In this document: positions 1 to 8,100 of the stretch, piece by piece
Layout: every line of letters starts with the position of its first letter
Numbering within the stretch: position 1 is the first letter of the stretch
From: 40CM-4-68-19 sp036513415
GTDB lineage: Bacteria; Myxococcota; Myxococcia; Myxococcales; 40CM-4-68-19
Direction of reading: 5' to 3'
NCBI GenBank assembly: GCA_036513415.1
Contig: DATBZA010000129.1
Span: 1 to 15,745, forward strand
Length of the DNA: 15,745 nt
Notes under the pieces: model-generated
What the model was told of the DNA's origin: nothing
Databases searched by the model: none
Seen by the model: only the letters and a program-made list of their open reading frames with translations
Position numbers and translations under genes: made by a program

Positions 1-180
1 CGGCGGGACGTCGGGGATGCTGAACCTGCCGTCCCTGTCGACCACCGCGGAGTAGGCGGTCGTGCCCACGAAGATGTACGCCAGCATCTCGGGATGCATG
101 GAGCACTGCTGGGTGTACACGCCGGCCTTGGCAAAGACGTGACCGCTTGTCGGCGTGTCCGCACGATAAGAGCCGGTCAT
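1..180 (-). CDS. Cupredoxin-like / methylamine-utilisation-type protein fragment, partial
   Basis: The minus frame reads 60 residues to the window edge and contains a C-x2-H-P-x-M motif (C26, H29, M32) followed by AYIFVGTTAYSAVVDRDG and FSIPDVPP. This is the pattern of the C-terminal half of cupredoxin-like proteins annotated as methylamine utilisation or plastocyanin-like, in which the Cu-site loop leads into a carboxypeptidase-regulatory-like beta repeat. Family members normally have about 80-100 residues before this point, with a signal peptide and a first copper histidine. Here only a weak ATG at 180 is available, about 50 bp after the amidase stop, and the frame upstream lies inside the amidase without family resemblance. 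The gene is therefore probably 5'-truncated and may be a remnant. The C-terminal end lies outside the window. The family call is from motif memory. Confidence 0.5.
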   Translation of the reverse strand, partial: MTGSYRADTPTSGHVFAKAGVYTQQCSMHPEMLAYIFVGTTAYSAVVDRDGRFSIPDVPP

Positions 181-229
181 CGCCGATCCACGGGTGCTGG
201 CGCCCAGGAGGGCCGGCGCTACCGGCTTT

Positions 230-1717
230 TCAGGCCGCCGGTGGCCGGCGCTCCGCCCAGGGCTGCGCCGCTTCCAGCTGCGACGCCAGGCGCAGCAACG
301 TGGCCTCCTCCCCGAATCGCCCGAAGAAGTGGGAGCCGATCGGCAGGCCCTGGCCGTTCCAGTACAGGGGGACCGACATGGCGGGTTGCCCGGTGAGATT
401 CGCGATCGGCGTGAAGGCCGCGTACTCGAACCCCTCGATCGCGAGCTGGTCGAGCAGCTTGCGCATCAGCATCTCGCTCGGGAACGCACGGAGCACGGCG
501 AGCGCGAGCTTTTCCACCGGCTTCTGGTCGAGGGCCCCCAGGCGCAGCGGCGGCGCGGCCAGCGTGGGGGTGAGCAGCGCGTCGCGCTCCTGGAACCAGC
601 CGGCCAACTCGCGCCCCGCCGCGTGCACCCGGTGCACCGCCACGGCAAGCTCGTCGGCCGCGAACTTGCGCCCGATCTGCGCGAGCATCCAGGTGCCCGG
701 CTCGAACTCGCGCGCGCGCGGCTTCTTGCCCATCGACTCGCCGGCGAGCTGGATCATCGCCGCGGTCTCCGCCGCCACCAGCGTGAGGTACGACTTGCAC
801 AGCGCGCGCCGATCGAGGGACGGGGCCGCTTCCTCGATCTGGTGGCCGAGCTTCTCGCACAGAGCGGCCGCGTGCTTCACGGCCGCCACGCAGTCCGGGT
901 GCACGGCGCTGCCCAGGAGCGACCTGGTGGTGAACGCGATCCGCAGCCTCCCGGGGTCGCGTCCGACCTCCTCGCGGTACGGCCGCTCGGGCGGTGGGGC
1001 GACGTAGGGCGCGCCCACGTCCGCGCCCTGCGTCGCGTCCAGGAGGGCCGCGCTGTCGCGGACGCTGCGGGTGAGCGCGTGCTCCACCACGATGCCGTGC
1101 CAGCCTTCGCCGACGTATGGGCCCATGGGATTGCGCCCGCGCGTCGGCTTGAGCCCGAACACGCCGCAGCAGGAAGCCGGGATCCGGATCGATCCGCCGC
1201 CGTCCCCTCCATGCGCCATCGGCACCATGCGCGCCGCCACCGCGGCTGCGGAGCCCCCGCTCGACCCGCCCGGAGTGAACGCCGTGTCCCAGGGGTTGCG
1301 GGTCGGACCGTACAACCGCGGTTCGGTGACGGGGAGGATGCCCAGCTCCGAGGTGTTGGTCTTTCCGACGATGATCAGCCCCGCGGCCTTGAGCCGCCGC
1401 ACGATCTCGCTGTCCCGCGTCTGTGCATGCCCCAGGAAGAAGCTGCAGCCGTTCGTCGTACAGATGCCGCCGTCCACCGCCAGCATGTCCTTGAGCAGGA
1501 AGGGAACGCCGCGGAAGGGGCCGTCCGGTAGCTGGTTCCGGGCCTGGTGGCGCGCGCGGTCGTAACAGCGCGCCACCACTGCGTTGAGGCCCGGGTTCAG
1601 GGCCTCGATGCGCACGATGGCAGCCTCGACCAGCTCGGCCGGATCCAGCTCGCCTCGATGTACCAGGGCAGCGAGCCCGGTCCCATCGAGGCGGTCGTAT
1701 TCGGGAAACGCTGGCAT
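230..1717 (-). CDS. Amidase (amidase signature family hydrolase)
   Basis: A 495-residue amidase-signature enzyme that hydrolyses C-N amide bonds, probably in the cytoplasm since no signal peptide is seen. The Ser-cisSer-Lys triad is visible: Lys76 in FLLKDM, cis-Ser152 in TPGGSSGGS, and nucleophile Ser176 in GGDGGGSIRIP. The 24-residue spacing between the two serines and about 76 residues from Lys to cis-Ser match family members such as FAAH and malonamidase E2. The C-terminus (GQPAMSVPLYWNGQGLPIG, then FGRFGEEATL) resembles 6-aminohexanoate-cyclic-dimer-hydrolase-like amidases more than GatA, and no gatB or gatC lies nearby. The substrate cannot be told. The ATG at 1717 is chosen because GGAG lies 4 bases upstream; a longer in-frame extension overlaps the upstream gene in another frame and looks non-coding. 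It is last in a minus-strand operon, 20 bp after the metallophosphatase stop. Confidence 0.9.
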   Translation of the reverse strand: MPAFPEYDRLDGTGLAALVHRGELDPAELVEAAIVRIEALNPGLNAVVARCYDRARHQARNQLPDGPFRGVPFLLKDMLAVDGGICTTNGCSFFLGHAQTRDSEIVRRLKAAGLIIVGKTNTSELGILPVTEPRLYGPTRNPWDTAFTPGGSSGGSAAAVAARMVPMAHGGDGGGSIRIPASCCGVFGLKPTRGRNPMGPYVGEGWHGIVVEHALTRSVRDSAALLDATQGADVGAPYVAPPPERPYREEVGRDPGRLRIAFTTRSLLGSAVHPDCVAAVKHAAALCEKLGHQIEEAAPSLDRRALCKSYLTLVAAETAAMIQLAGESMGKKPRAREFEPGTWMLAQIGRKFAADELAVAVHRVHAAGRELAGWFQERDALLTPTLAAPPLRLGALDQKPVEKLALAVLRAFPSEMLMRKLLDQLAIEGFEYAAFTPIANLTGQPAMSVPLYWNGQGLPIGSHFFGRFGEEATLLRLASQLEAAQPWAERRPPAA

Positions 1718-1737
1718 CGCTCCATTATCGCAGACGC

Positions 1738-2664
1738 TCAATGCACCCGGATGTCGCGCAAGGACCCGTCGGGCGCCAGGGCGCGGCAGATCGGCTTGCC
1801 GTTCTCGCTCATGGCCAGCTTCGTCCCGCGGGCCAGCCGGGCGATCTCGCAACGCAGGAACATGCCGGCGGAGGCGCTTTCTTTCAGCCCGGTGTCGAGC
1901 TTCATGAACCATCCGTCCGCGTCCATGGCAATGGTCCCTGGCGCTCCGAGCGCGTAGGGATCGTGGCCGAAGACGAGCCCGTTCAGGCCGAGCGTCTCCA
2001 GACGGTCCTTCATCTTCGAGCGGCGGCGCTGGCTCTTCCACCAGTCGTGGTACTCGAGGATCGAGTTTGGCCTGAGGAGAAAGCCGTACTCTCCCCGTGA
2101 CCAGCTGTCTCCGGCTTGAGCGAAATACTCGCGCAGATCATCCACCTTGTCGCGCGCGTCGATGTAGCCGGCATGCGCGAACAGCCATGAGCCGACGAAT
2201 GCGGCGATCGGCATCGTCCGGATGAAGCGACTGAATTCGTCCTCTCCGCGCCTGAACGGAGAGGCGAGGAAACGGACCTCGTGGTTCCCGAGCAGCACCA
2301 CGACGCGGCTGCCCTCGGCGGCGCTCTGATCCTGCAGTTTTTTCAGCAAGAGGACCACGCCGCGGCTGTCGGGCCCGCCGCGGACCGAGTCGCCGAGGAC
2401 CAGGAAAAGCTGCCTCGCGTGTCCCGGCTTCCAGTCCATGCCGCCGCCATGGCGCACCGCCAACCCGGCGGCAAGCAGCAGCTTCTCCAGCTGCTCGCGC
2501 TCGCCGTGAACGTCGCTCACCGCCCAGAGCGTGTCATAGCGTTGCTGAAGGTCCTCGCTGGAGATCGAGACCCAGGCGGGAGACGTGGGCAGTAGCCCCG
2601 GCGGCTCGGCGCGCGCGCCCAGAGCGCAGAGAAGCGGCAGCGCGGAAAGGATGCCGTCCTTCAC
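1738..2664 (-). CDS. Secreted calcineurin-like metallophosphatase (Shewanella-like/PPP type) with altered GDxxDR loop
   Basis: A 308-residue protein. Residues 1-19 form a short hydrophobic signal peptide ending GARA, so the enzyme probably acts in the periplasm. Metallophosphatase motifs occur in order: D51-x-H53 (SDVHG), G91-D92, GNHE at 126-129, H164 (FAHAG), H234 (FGHD) and LDTG at 256-259. The order and the PDSR sequence after the second motif fit the Shewanella-like phosphatase branch of PPP enzymes. In that branch the second motif reads GDxxDRGPDSR; here it reads GDSVRGGPDSR, so the Asp and the phosphate-binding Arg are replaced by Arg and Gly. Metal ligands seem intact, so activity or specificity may be altered. 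The start is GTG at 2664, overlapping the upstream stop as GTGA with no strong ribosome binding site, which suggests translational coupling to the HD/Pycsar-like gene. Confidence 0.85.
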   Translation of the reverse strand: MKDGILSALPLLCALGARAEPPGLLPTSPAWVSISSEDLQQRYDTLWAVSDVHGEREQLEKLLLAAGLAVRHGGGMDWKPGHARQLFLVLGDSVRGGPDSRGVVLLLKKLQDQSAAEGSRVVVLLGNHEVRFLASPFRRGEDEFSRFIRTMPIAAFVGSWLFAHAGYIDARDKVDDLREYFAQAGDSWSRGEYGFLLRPNSILEYHDWWKSQRRRSKMKDRLETLGLNGLVFGHDPYALGAPGTIAMDADGWFMKLDTGLKESASAGMFLRCEIARLARGTKLAMSENGKPICRALAPDGSLRDIRVH

Positions 2665-3839
2665 CGGCGGATCATCGCGATGGCGAAGGCCACCACCGAG
2701 AGCGCGAGGCCCACGGTGAAGACGTCATACGAGATCGCGAGCGCCTTGCCCCTGTTGAGCAGCAGCTTGCGGATGAAGTACAGGTCCTCCACCAGGGTCT
2801 GCTGTAGCGCTGGCCAGTTGCTGGCGAGCCGGTTCATGCGGCCCCTGTACTCCTCCAGCGACCAGGGGATGTCGTTACTGAACATCAGCAAATTCTCGTC
2901 GTGCGCGGCCGCGTCGGAGCCGAGGGTGCGCCGCAAGCTCGAGCGTCCGACGCGCATCGAGTAGATGGAGATGAAGATGGTGAGCAGATTCACCGTGAGC
3001 AACAGGAGCGTCGGCATCAAGAGTGCGCGATACTCTTCGATCCGTCGAAGCAGGAGGCCGACGATGAGCGTGATCATGATCGCGTTCACTTGAATCATGG
3101 TGCTCGTCCGGCGGTCGAGGATCTTGAACAGCTGGATCTGGTTGCGGCTGATGGAGTCGAAGATGTTCTCGACCGTCTTCCCCATGCCCTTGGTGACCTT
3201 GGCCTGCTCGGCGTCCTGAATGGCCGCCTCGCCGACTTGCTCGCGCAGGAGCCTGTGCAAGCGGACCAGATTGCTGGCCCGGCCGGCGTTGTACTCCAGC
3301 TGCGCATAACGGGTGCGGAACTGATGGTTGTCGAAGAAAGCGATGCAGATCTTCGTCCACTCGACGTCGGAGTGGACCTCGGCGTTCCGGCGCTCCCGCT
3401 CCAGCCGGAACTGCTCCGCCAAAGCCACGTAGTTCTTGTTGGCGATAACCAGGAGCAACGCGTCATGGAGCACTTCCTGCACCAGCTTGTCCGGACTTGG
3501 CGAGTCCGTCGCCTGGATGGCCGTAGCGACCTCCTCCGCGAGCTCCGGCGGCTGCCGTTGCTCAGCCAGGAATGCCCGCGCGATCTCAGCGCTCTGCTTC
3601 CGGTTGCCCTTCGGTCCGGCGGCGTAGCCGGTGTCATGGAACCAGGCCGCGAGCAGGAGAGCAGTCAGGTCTCCGTCATCGAGCTTGGCCCCCTTGGCGA
3701 CTTCCCTGCTGGCGTCGACCAGCGCGCGCGCGCGTCCGAAGCTGTGGAAGACGAGCGGGTTGTCGGGTCCGGCGTTCCGGAAGATCTGGAAGACCTGCTG
3801 CGCGGCCAGCCGGACGATCGGATCGTCGTGTTTGGACAT
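2661..3839 (-). CDS. HD-domain phosphohydrolase fused to Pycsar-type (DUF5706-like) membrane effector
   Basis: A 392-residue two-part protein. Residues about 25-150 form an HD domain with H32, H68-D69 (AAWFHDTGY) and D126 (LHDALLL) as the H-HD-D metal set; the position often holding a further His carries N79. Residues about 215-390 match from memory the Pycsar effector/DUF5706 pattern: an amphipathic lead with SRNQIQLFKILDRRTS, TM helix 1 at about 248-264 (VNAIMITLIVGLLLRR), TM helix 2 at about 273-294, a soluble loop with SLEEYRGRM and EDLYFIRKLLLNRG, and a last TM helix at about 372-390. PycTM proteins are membrane effectors of anti-phage cCMP/cUMP signalling; the HD-fused branch is not characterised as far as I know. 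No cyclase is seen in the window. ATG at 3839 follows a purine-rich AGGGGGGG. The downstream phosphatase overlaps by 4 bp. An HD role in hydrolysing or sensing a nucleotide is inference. Confidence 0.85.
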   Translation of the reverse strand: MSKHDDPIVRLAAQQVFQIFRNAGPDNPLVFHSFGRARALVDASREVAKGAKLDDGDLTALLLAAWFHDTGYAAGPKGNRKQSAEIARAFLAEQRQPPELAEEVATAIQATDSPSPDKLVQEVLHDALLLVIANKNYVALAEQFRLERERRNAEVHSDVEWTKICIAFFDNHQFRTRYAQLEYNAGRASNLVRLHRLLREQVGEAAIQDAEQAKVTKGMGKTVENIFDSISRNQIQLFKILDRRTSTMIQVNAIMITLIVGLLLRRIEEYRALLMPTLLLLTVNLLTIFISIYSMRVGRSSLRRTLGSDAAAHDENLLMFSNDIPWSLEEYRGRMNRLASNWPALQQTLVEDLYFIRKLLLNRGKALAISYDVFTVGLALSVVAFAIAMIRR

Positions 3840-3852
3840 CAACCCCCCCTGC

Positions 3853-3948
3853 TCACAGGCCGAACCCGGTCGAGAAATTCGCTGCCGCGGAACCGAACGT
3901 GAGAACGACCACCATCCACGCGGCGGGCTTGATGATTGGCGCGCACAT
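3853..3948 (-). CDS. 31-residue hydrophobic microprotein, first gene of the HD/Pycsar-like operon
   Basis: A very short frame of 31 residues, starting MCAPIIKPAAWMVVVLTF and ending FSTGFGL. The central stretch from about residue 8 to 24 is hydrophobic enough for one membrane helix, with Lys7 just before it. The ATG has GAGGAG 6 bases upstream, a far better ribosome binding site than most genes here, and the stop lies only 13 bp before the ATG of the HD/Pycsar-like gene. Together these argue for a translated gene or leader peptide rather than chance. No homologue is recognised. It may be a partner of the membrane effector, a leader, or an unrelated small membrane protein. Upstream lies about 275 bp shared with the divergent microprotein gene; no convincing sigma70 box was found there. 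Confidence 0.55.
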   Translation of the reverse strand: MCAPIIKPAAWMVVVLTFGSAAANFSTGFGL

Positions 3949-4223
3949 TCTCGCTCCTCAAAAAAATCGTGCTGCCGGCGGACGCCTCGTGCTCCGGGCG
4001 CCTCGGCTCCTGTCGCTTCCTTCGACGTCGAGAGTCGAGCGCATGCACACCTTACGGCAGCGCGGCCGTGAACGTCGAGGGGCTTGGGATGCACGAAGGT
4101 CGGGGAGGTTTCGGAGTATGCGCTCTTTCCCGACCGGGCCGCGCAGACTTCACGGAAACTTACGCAAGCTGGCACGGCGGCGCGCAACTCCCTTCCACAG
4201 ACTCCACCGAAAGAGGAGGAGAT

Positions 4224-4328
4224 ATGTCCAGGTGGCGGGAGACGGTGGTCGGATTCGTGCTGATGGGCATGCATCTGCTCTATTTCGCGGCGGCAGTGTC
4301 GCTGATCCTCGTGCCGGAGCATCCGTAG
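4224..4328 (+). CDS. 34-residue single-TM microprotein
   Basis: A short frame of 34 residues: MSRWRETVVGFVLMGMHLLY followed by FAAAVSLILVPEHP. Residues about 8-30 form one clear membrane helix, with two Arg (positions 3 and 5) on the N-terminal side, predicting the N-terminus in the cytoplasm by the positive-inside rule. The ribosome binding site AGAGGAGGAG lies about 3 bases before the ATG and is the strongest in the window, which decides this start over the longer in-frame opening upstream. It diverges from the minus-strand HD/Pycsar-like operon, whose first gene is also a tiny one-helix protein. Function unknown. Confidence 0.6.
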   Translation: MSRWRETVVGFVLMGMHLLYFAAAVSLILVPEHP

Positions 4329-4350
4329 CTTCTGGCGAGCGCGTCCAAAA

Positions 4351-4376
4351 ACTTTGGTCATGCCTGGTGGCAAAGT
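4351..4376. repeat. Inverted repeat ACTTTG/CAAAGT upstream of the 141-residue gene
   Basis: Perfect 6-bp arms ACTTTG (4351-4356) and CAAAGT (4371-4376) are separated by 14 bp. They lie between the microprotein stop and the start of the downstream gene, partly over a weak sigma70-like pair (TTGGTC at 4354 and ACTAAT at 4377, 17 bp apart). It could be an operator or an RNA hairpin; with such short arms chance is quite possible. Confidence 0.25.
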
Positions 4377-4408
4377 ACTAATGGGTCGCGTCCGCCCAGG
4401 AGGCGACC

Positions 4409-4834
4409 ATGGCCGACGAACGCTGGGAAGAGCAGTTCAAGCAATTCCTCCGAAAGACGGGCGACGACTTTCGCCGTGCCGGAGAGGACGTCAAGACCGA
4501 GGCGCAACGGCTCTTCGATGCCGCGATCGACCCGCAAAAGCAGCAGAGAGTCCGGGATCGGTTGAAGGAGCTCACTGGATGGGCTCGAAAGACGGCGGAG
4601 GATGTGGCGGGGATGGTGGAGACGGCGGCCAGCAAGGCCGAACAGGTTTTCCACCGCACCACCGACAAAGTCTCGCCGGCGCCGCGCACGCCCTCCGAAT
4701 CCGAGCGGTCGCGCGGCGTTGCGGAAGGTCGCACCGCCGCCAGCGCGTACCCCAAGCGGGGCAGCAAGAAGACGACCGGGAAAGTCAAAGCCGGCAAGCC
4801 ACCTCAGAGGAACAGCGGCAAGCGAAAGCGGTAG
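4409..4834 (+). CDS. Small charged helical protein with Lys/Arg-rich tail, function unknown
   Basis: A 141-residue protein without signal peptide or membrane helix. Residues 1-85 are strongly charged and predicted helical (start MADERWEEQFKQFLRKTG; then DPQKQQRVRDRLKELTGWAR and repeated Ala-rich turns), consistent with one or more long amphipathic helices or a coiled coil. Residues about 90-141 are low-complexity and end in a Lys/Arg/Gly/Pro tail (KRGSKKTTGKVKAG, then NSGKRKR), a composition often seen in proteins that bind nucleic acid. The start is well supported by AGGAGG 5 bases upstream. I vaguely associate this N-terminal pattern with uncharacterised myxobacterial proteins but cannot name a family. 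It stands alone; about 283 bp without an evident gene or terminator follow it. Confidence 0.75.
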   Translation: MADERWEEQFKQFLRKTGDDFRRAGEDVKTEAQRLFDAAIDPQKQQRVRDRLKELTGWARKTAEDVAGMVETAASKAEQVFHRTTDKVSPAPRTPSESERSRGVAEGRTAASAYPKRGSKKTTGKVKAGKPPQRNSGKRKR

Positions 4835-5117
4835 GGAGCTGGGCCCGGCCGCCCCCGTCGTCACGCGCGTCGGATGCCGCGTTCGAGTGCTCTCCCTCGC
4901 GATCCCGCGACGTTGCGCGCGTTGAGCGGGCACAGGTCACTCCCGAGGGCCGTGCCGCCGCGCTTCTGACCGCCTGTCGCGGCGACGGAGCGCGGGCATC
5001 GTGACCGTCAGCGCGCGACACGGGTGCGTGCCGCGCGGTGTCGTTCACACCTCGTCGTGAATTTTCGGCGAGCGGACGGCTTGCGCTACCGTGATCGCTT
5101 CACGAGAGGACGGGCTC

Positions 5118-8100
5118 ATGAAACGCATCGCGCTCTTCTTCGCCCTGTGCATCCTCGCCGCCGCGGGGGTTGTTGGCGTCCAGGCATGGGGGTGGCGCGA
5201 GCGAAAGCTCAAGGAAGACGAGCGGATCCGCGCGCAAAGCGAAGCAGAGCAGGCAGCTGCGGGCCGGCTCGGGCTCAAGACGCAGCCCCTGCCGCCGGAC
5301 CCCCTCGAGCGACGGCTCGCGCTCGATGAAGCTCTCCGGCTGAGACCCGATCGCAGGTTCTTGCTCGCGGCGCGGGAGTTGGCCGGAGCGGAGGTCGCGG
5401 CACGCTTCTCGGACCGCCGTTGGATCTTCTCGCTCGGTGAACGCGAGATCGGACGCGTCGCCGAGCTGCCGGACTTCGCCGAGTTGATGAACGCGCTCGC
5501 CCCGCTCGCCCGGGAGTGGGTGGCCGCGGCCAAGGTCACCGGGAAAGCTCCGCGGATTCGCGCAGTGCGCGGGCACAAGGAAGCATTCGCTGCGATTCGC
5601 GACGCGCAGACGCGATGGGCTCGGGGCGACCACGGGGCGGCAGTCCTCCACGACGCCGCTTCGGCTGCCGCCGCCCTCATGCTCCAGGTGCCGCGAGCGT
5701 TCGACGCGGACGACCATCTCGACGCGCACGCCATCGCGCTCTGCGCGGCCGACGCAGCGGCGGGAGCTGACGTTCGCGGGCAGCAGGCAGTCCTTGCACT
5801 CGCCCTCGGGTACGCCGGCGCCGCGCGCGCTCTCGCCCCTGCCAAGGACGAGCCGACGCTCCATGCGTTCGTGACGCTCGATCGGCGCAAGCTTGCCGAT
5901 GCAGCGCGACGCAAAGACGCCAACGCAGGCGATCGTCATCTGCTCCTTCGCTGGCTGATGCAGGATGGGAACGAGCAGGCTTTGAGCCGCTGGATCGGCG
6001 CCGCGCGCGACAACGAGCACGTCTCCGTTCCCACGGTCGGCCAGCTCTTGCTCGACGCCGACCTCCAGGTCGTGGCAGCCGCGAGCGAGGCGCTGCAGGC
6101 CCTCGCGGTGGCCGAGCTGGAAAGTGTGCGTGCGACAGCTCCAAGAGATGCCGAACTGCTCATCGTATTGATGAGCGCGCAGCGATCGGCCCTGCAGACC
6201 CTGGCGAACAACGAAGATTTGCGGGCGCGGCTCGCAGCGGATCTCCGCCAGGCGGACACGACGTATGAGGGCCCTCTGTGGCGGGGAGCGGATACCAGCG
6301 CCTGGTACGCCGCGGCGACGGCCGCGGCCCTCCTGGGCTCGGCGCGATCCGGCTACGTTCTCCGCAACGATGCGACCGGCCTCGCTGACGAGCTCGGCAC
6401 CTGGCCTGTACCCGCCGCGGCCCATCTGAATCGCTGGCTCAAGGCAAGGATCGCCGCGGATGGGGGAAGTCCCGACGAGGCGTACGAGACGCTGGCCGCG
6501 TCGAAGTTGCCGGGCGCCCGCGCCGCTGCGGACCTCGTCGACGCAATGGGGAAACAGTCCGAATCGCCCGATCCGCGCATCGTCGAGGCCGTTCGCGTGG
6601 CATGGCGCCACTTCGATTCCCGGCCCGCCAGCCGTCTCCTCTGGGCGGAAGTGCTCCGGATCCACGAGCACGATCTCGATCGCTCCGGACGCCTGGTTGC
6701 GAGCGTCGTCGACGAAGCGCCCGGCGGGTATTCCGCCGCCGAGGTCGCCCTGGCGAAGCAGCGCGGCTCGATCGACCGGCTCGAACAGCTCGCCCTCGAC
6801 GAAAGATTTCCCTTCCCCGCCCGGCTCGAGGCGGCAGGGGCGCTGGCGGATCGCGGACCGAAGGCGCAGGCAGAGCGGGTATTGCGACGTCTCGGGCGCG
6901 AGCGACCCGCCGATGTCCCGACGCATGGGCGACTCATCCGGTTCCTGCACGACGCCGGACGGCCCGCCGACGCCCTCGCCGCGGCGCTCGACCTGTTGCG
7001 GACGTATGGAGACGACGACTCGTTCCGTGTCGCGCGCGTCAGGTGCGCAGCGGCCCGTCAGCTCGACGCGATGGGCCGGCACGAAGACGCCCTCACGATG
7101 ATCGAGCGCGCGCTTCCCACGGAGGCGGTCTGCGCCTATCGGATGGCGACAGTGCAGCTCGCCCACCTCGGCAGAAAGGAAGATGCGGAAGGCCTGCTGC
7201 TCGCTCATCTCGCCCGCCATCCGCAGGCCGAGACCGCTGCCGACATTGCAGAGGTGCGGTGGCGGATTCATGACGACGCGGGTGCGGCGGACATCCTCGC
7301 GCACCCGCCCGCCGCGCTCACGCGCAGCGACTTCCGTGAGATCGGCGAACGATTCGCGGATGTGTTCCGCAGCCGCCCAGCGGCCGAGGTGAAACGCGCG
7401 ATCGAAGCGCTGCTCCAGGCCGGCATCCAACCGCTGTCGGTCCTCGAGCTCGGACCTCCGATCGCGAAAGTTGGGGCGGCCGCGCAGGCTTTCGAGCTGT
7501 ATGCGCTGCTGAGCCAGAAGGTGCCGCCCGAGAGGACCGCGAGGGCCCAGTTCAGCGCCTGGAGTGCTTTGCGCGCAACGAAAGGGGCACCGGCTGCGGA
7601 AGCGTGGCTGCGCAAGCAGCTCGGGCCGGACCCTTCCGCGCTCGTCGACAACGATCTCGCTACATCCGCTTACAGCGAGGGCCCGGACGAGGCGCTGTGG
7701 GAACTGTTCCCCAACAGGCCGCCGGACCCCACGCTCGCCGATCGCCTCGCCCTGCTGCGCGCCGCCTCGATCGCTCGTCGCGGCGAACGAGGTGCGCGGC
7801 GCGATGCGCTGCTGAAGGAGATCTCCGATCCCCTTGCATGGTGGAAAGCGCGGCTCGCGCGCTACATCGGACTTTCGGGCGCGCACGCGAGCTGGGAAGT
7901 GCGACTCGCGCGGTACGTGCTCGGAGAGGGCGGCGAGGACGAGATCGCGGACGAGGCGACGGACGGCTCGCGGCCGTGCGAAGTGCCGTACTACTTCGGC
8001 GTTCGCGCTGCAGCAGAGTCCCGCGTCCGCGACGCCGCAGCCTGGTACCGGGTGGCGTTGGAATGCCGTAACCCCGGGCAGCCCGAATTCGCCTGGGCTT

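Noticed and set aside
194..1531. 445-residue plus-strand open frame opposite the amidase
   Set aside because: The minus strand carries a complete amidase with catalytic residues in place; the plus frame is compositionally biased and has no domain pattern.
1718..2041. 108-residue N-terminal extension of the amidase frame
   Set aside because: It overlaps the phosphatase in another frame, has no amidase resemblance, and the ATG at 1717 has its own GGAG site.
3719..3736. GCGCGC run
   Set aside because: Lies inside the HD-domain coding sequence and is explained by Ala/Arg codons in high-GC DNA.
4022..4031. TCGACGTCGA palindrome in the divergent gap
   Set aside because: Ten base pairs of this composition are expected by chance in GC-rich DNA, and no promoter element lies beside it.
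5100..7886. 928-residue open frame on the minus strand opposite the TPR-like gene
   Set aside because: Arg/Gly/Glu-rich sequence with no motif, mirrors the plus-strand gene that has a proper anchor, ribosome binding site and repeats; a usual high-GC shadow.
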